The notes beneath the pieces were generated by a model. That model was not told the DNA's origin. It saw only the letters and a list, made by a program, of their open reading frames with translations, and searched no databases. Position numbers and translations under genes: made by a program. A DNA stretch of 64,000 nucleotides from Parafrankia elaeagni (GTDB taxonomy: Bacteria > Actinomycetota > Actinomycetes > Frankiales > Frankiaceae): NCBI RefSeq assembly GCF_000374165.1, contig NZ_KB893739.1, positions 62,001 through 126,000 of the forward strand, in the 5' to 3' direction. Positions within the stretch are counted from its first letter, which is position 1. Every line of letters starts with the position of its first letter. Shown in pieces: positions 61,735 through 64,000 of this stretch.

Positions 61735-62491
61735 CACCCGTCATTTGTACGCGCCGCGCGGGATCCCCGCCCATCGTCATTCGGGATGGTTTCGCGGTAT
61801 GACCCAAACGCGCTGGACACCCCCCGTTCGCCCCCGCTCGGAGGGCCACCGGGACTATCCCCGCCGGATAGTCGCCGGTGCGGTGAATTATGGCGACCCG
61901 ACGACACTCACCGCATTTCCCGCGCCATTTCCGATCCACCAAACAAATCGCCGGACACACAACCGCGACCCACGGACTGAGCGCTTTTCACCCACCGCGC
62001 CGAAGCTTGGCCGCACAGGCGACCCGCTCCGCCGCGGAGAGCGGCAACCGGGTGGGCGAGGCAAGGCCCCCCGCCACAGAACAACCCTTTGAACACGAAG
62101 AGTAATCGACTTCAACACCACACCGCTACCACACGCTTACGCGGCGCCGACAACTCTCCGTGTCCGGGACCTTTGACCCCAGGCGTACCTTGTGCCAGGA
62201 GGAGTATGGTCATCACTCCAGGTGATGCTCGACGCTCGCAACGCGGGCAGACCGCACCCTTGGAAACCCAGCACGCACACGGTGGCAGGCACCGAGGCGA
62301 CGAGGGTGGGCGCGTGACCAGCCCAGGCGCACTCCACACCCTCGGCACAACGGTGCAACCACGCCCCCACGACAGTGAACAGGCAGCCGATGGTGCACGC
62401 GACCGAAGATCCAACCCCCGCCCACCCTCCCACGGAGCGGGGTCGATCGGTCACCCTCGGGAGCCTCCGGGCAGCGGAAGGATCGGCGCGC
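61735..62491. other. Intergenic region between divergent regulator genes
   Basis: About 755 bp with locally lower GC (especially 61900-62130). Open frames here are not convincing. The region may include an upstream extension of the XRE-type gene, because in-frame starts exist back to 62375. Confidence 0.5.
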
Positions 62492-63661
62492 ATGCGGCAA
62501 CGGAGCCGGGGCCGGCAGGGTCTGAGCACTGCTGAGGACATGCTTCCAGCAGAGATCCGGCGGCGCCGCTGTGAGAGCGGGCTCAGCCGTGCGGACCTCG
62601 CCGTACGTACCGGCTACAGCCGTCAGTACATCAGCCAGTTGGAGCAGCCGAGCCGCGGCATTCCCGCGCGACCGGTCCTGGCCGCCGTAGACGCGGCTCT
62701 CGAGGCCGGTGGGGCGCTCGTCGACCTGCGGGAGACAGCCATCGCGGAACGTGCCGAGCGGCGCGGCCGGCAGCCCGACGCGGAGGCCGAGTCCCGGCGG
62801 CGGATCGGTGAGCTGCTCGACCATCGCCGGTCCGACCGGGAGCTGGACTACCTCGACCGGCTCGCCGCCGACCTCATCGCCGCCGCGGACACGCTGGAGC
62901 CCGCCGACGTCACGGCCCGGGTCCTCGACCAGCAGACCTTCGTCGACCAGCTCCTGCGCACGCCGATGCTGCCGCACCAGCAGTTCCGGCTCTTCATGAT
63001 CGCCGGTCATCTCGCCGGCCTGCTCGCCATCTCCATGCTCGACATGGACGAACTGGCGAAGGCGAGCACCTGCTGCCTCGAAGCAGCCGTGTTCACCGAG
63101 CTGACCGGCCACGAGGGCCTGCGGGCCTGGACTCTCGCCGTCAACAGCCTCATCGACGCCGCTGCCCGCCAGGCAGATGCCAGGCGCCCCGTGGGCACGG
63201 CCGCCAGTGGCCCGGCGCGGTCCGGGAAGCGCCTGGCACCGGTACGTTCCATCCCGAACCCCGAGATCCCGGCCGGAGAGCGCCCGGGCCGCCCCGCGCC
63301 GGGCTCCGGTGATGACGCCTTCGAGCTCGCCCTTGACGCGGCGCTCCATCACGCTGGGTATACGGAAGACCAGGTTCGCGGCCCTGAAACCACACCTACG
63401 AGTGGAGGAATCGATCCCCGTCCGGGTCTGCAGCACCGGTCGACGGACGGCTTCTCGTCACTGTCCGCATCCAGCTCGGGCGGCGGCCAGGCCGAAGCCG
63501 CCCCCGGCCTGGACGAGATTCTGATCGCCCCGGGCGGCCGGGCCACCCCGCCCCGGCTGGTGGCTCTCGTCAAACGACGGATTGCGCGCTTCGCGACGGC
63601 CTCCGCGCAGCGGGCGACGCCTCCGGTAGGTATCTCCCAGGCATTCCGCCCGCCGGTCTGA
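62492..63661 (+). CDS. XRE-type helix-turn-helix regulator
   Basis: A 389-residue regulator. The DNA-binding domain lies near residues 17-70 (LPAEIRRRRCESGLSRADLAVRTGYSRQYISQLEQPSRGIPARP). The middle ~120 residues are helical (LDRLAADLIAAADTLEP, FRLFMIAGHLAGLLAISMLDMDELAKAS), resembling TPR-like sensor parts of similar Frankia/Streptomyces regulators. The C-terminal ~150 residues are low complexity. I chose the ATG at 62492 because GGAAGGA lies about 10 nt upstream. ATG 62390 or GTG 62375 are longer alternatives. Target genes are unknown. Confidence 0.75.
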   Translation: MRQRSRGRQGLSTAEDMLPAEIRRRRCESGLSRADLAVRTGYSRQYISQLEQPSRGIPARPVLAAVDAALEAGGALVDLRETAIAERAERRGRQPDAEAESRRRIGELLDHRRSDRELDYLDRLAADLIAAADTLEPADVTARVLDQQTFVDQLLRTPMLPHQQFRLFMIAGHLAGLLAISMLDMDELAKASTCCLEAAVFTELTGHEGLRAWTLAVNSLIDAAARQADARRPVGTAASGPARSGKRLAPVRSIPNPEIPAGERPGRPAPGSGDDAFELALDAALHHAGYTEDQVRGPETTPTSGGIDPRPGLQHRSTDGFSSLSASSSGGGQAEAAPGLDEILIAPGGRATPPRLVALVKRRIARFATASAQRATPPVGISQAFRPPV

Positions 63662-63699
63662 AGTCCCTGCCGCGCAACGCTCGGCACCTCGCGGCCGGG

Positions 63700-64000
63700 T
63701 TACACAGCGGCGAAGACGATCTCGCTCAGCGGCGGCGCGTCCCCACGGGCCGCCGCCCGCCGGGCGAACTCGAGTATCCCCGCCTGCTGTCGCGGGCCCA
63801 GCCGGAAGTCCAATGTCCTGAAGTAGCGCGCGAGCGTCGCGGGATCGAACACCTCGAACCTCGCCGCCCGCCGGGCAACCTCGTCCACCTCACGCAGTGC
63901 CGCGTCGAGGCTGGACCTGAAGGCCCCGTGCACCTCCTTGACCACACCGGGGTGTGCGGCAGCGAAGGAACGCCGCGCGGCCCAGACGGCGAACACCATC
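63700..64000 (-). CDS. mqnA: Chorismate dehydratase (MqnA), C-terminal part; runs off the right edge
   Basis: The last ~100 residues match the C-terminus of MqnA, the first enzyme of the futalosine menaquinone pathway, which converts chorismate to 3-enolpyruvylbenzoate. The visible segment starts VFAVWAARRSFAAAHPG and includes VKEVHGAF, ARFEVFDPATLARYFRTLDFRLGPRQQAGILEFARRA. The VWAARR and YF-TLDFR-GP blocks are typical of actinobacterial MqnA. The stop TAA is at 63702-63700. It supports the futalosine route already indicated by mqnC. Confidence 0.8.
   Translation of the reverse strand, partial: MVFAVWAARRSFAAAHPGVVKEVHGAFRSSLDAALREVDEVARRAARFEVFDPATLARYFRTLDFRLGPRQQAGILEFARRAAARGDAPPLSEIVFAAV

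Overview
The window is 64 kb of very GC-rich DNA (roughly 70 percent or more by eye) with frequent GTG starts, translationally coupled operons (ATGA/GTGA overlaps) and typical actinobacterial gene orders. Protein sequences and synteny resemble those of Frankia and, more distantly, Streptomyces: secE-nusG-rplKAJL-rpoBC, a 14-gene nuo operon, a 2-oxoglutarate:ferredoxin oxidoreductase, and futalosine-pathway menaquinone genes. My best guess is a Frankia or close relative. This is a core chromosomal segment. I see no insertion sequence, prophage, CRISPR array, integrase or rRNA.

Region 1 (1-15300, mostly minus strand) is the translation/transcription cluster. Read in the direction of transcription it holds tRNA-Thr, tRNA-Met, rpmG, two (R)-hydratase-like genes (hadA/hadB type), tRNA-Trp, secE, nusG, rplK, rplA, a probable L10 leader, rplJ, rplL, rpoB and rpoC (cut by the left edge). 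An aspartate aminotransferase gene sits on the plus strand inside it. Region 2 (15300-28900) is a mixed set: a secreted GH25 lysozyme with LGFP repeats, a four-TM membrane protein, a gamma-glutamylcyclotransferase-like gene coupled to pyrE, tRNA-Tyr, a YajQ-family gene, htpX, a Rossmann/DUF2520 gene, korAB and a Pro/Thr-rich single-TM protein.

Region 3 (28900-52700) is a respiratory block: the complete nuoA-N operon followed by a long-chain polyprenyl diphosphate synthase, a MenJ-like menaquinone reductase, a dienelactone hydrolase, and mqnC, an adenosine-deaminase-family gene and menG (ubiE). A partial mqnA lies at the far right edge. Complex I and the synthesis and tailoring of its quinone are therefore encoded together. 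Region 4 (52800-64000) holds a small hypothetical gene, a Ser/Thr kinase, a sulfate-assimilation and siroheme set (cbiX-type chelatase, cobA-hemD fusion, cysH, a small zinc-ribbon protein, sir, and a short leader peptide upstream of sir), a receiver-only response regulator, an XRE-type regulator and the end of mqnA.

The most notable unexplained features are a sulfur-type leader peptide upstream of sir, an Ala-Thr dipeptide-repeat tail on the putative futalosine-pathway deaminase (which also lacks a normal start codon), low-complexity tails on several complex I subunits, and a set of unrelated short tandem repeats placed between housekeeping genes.
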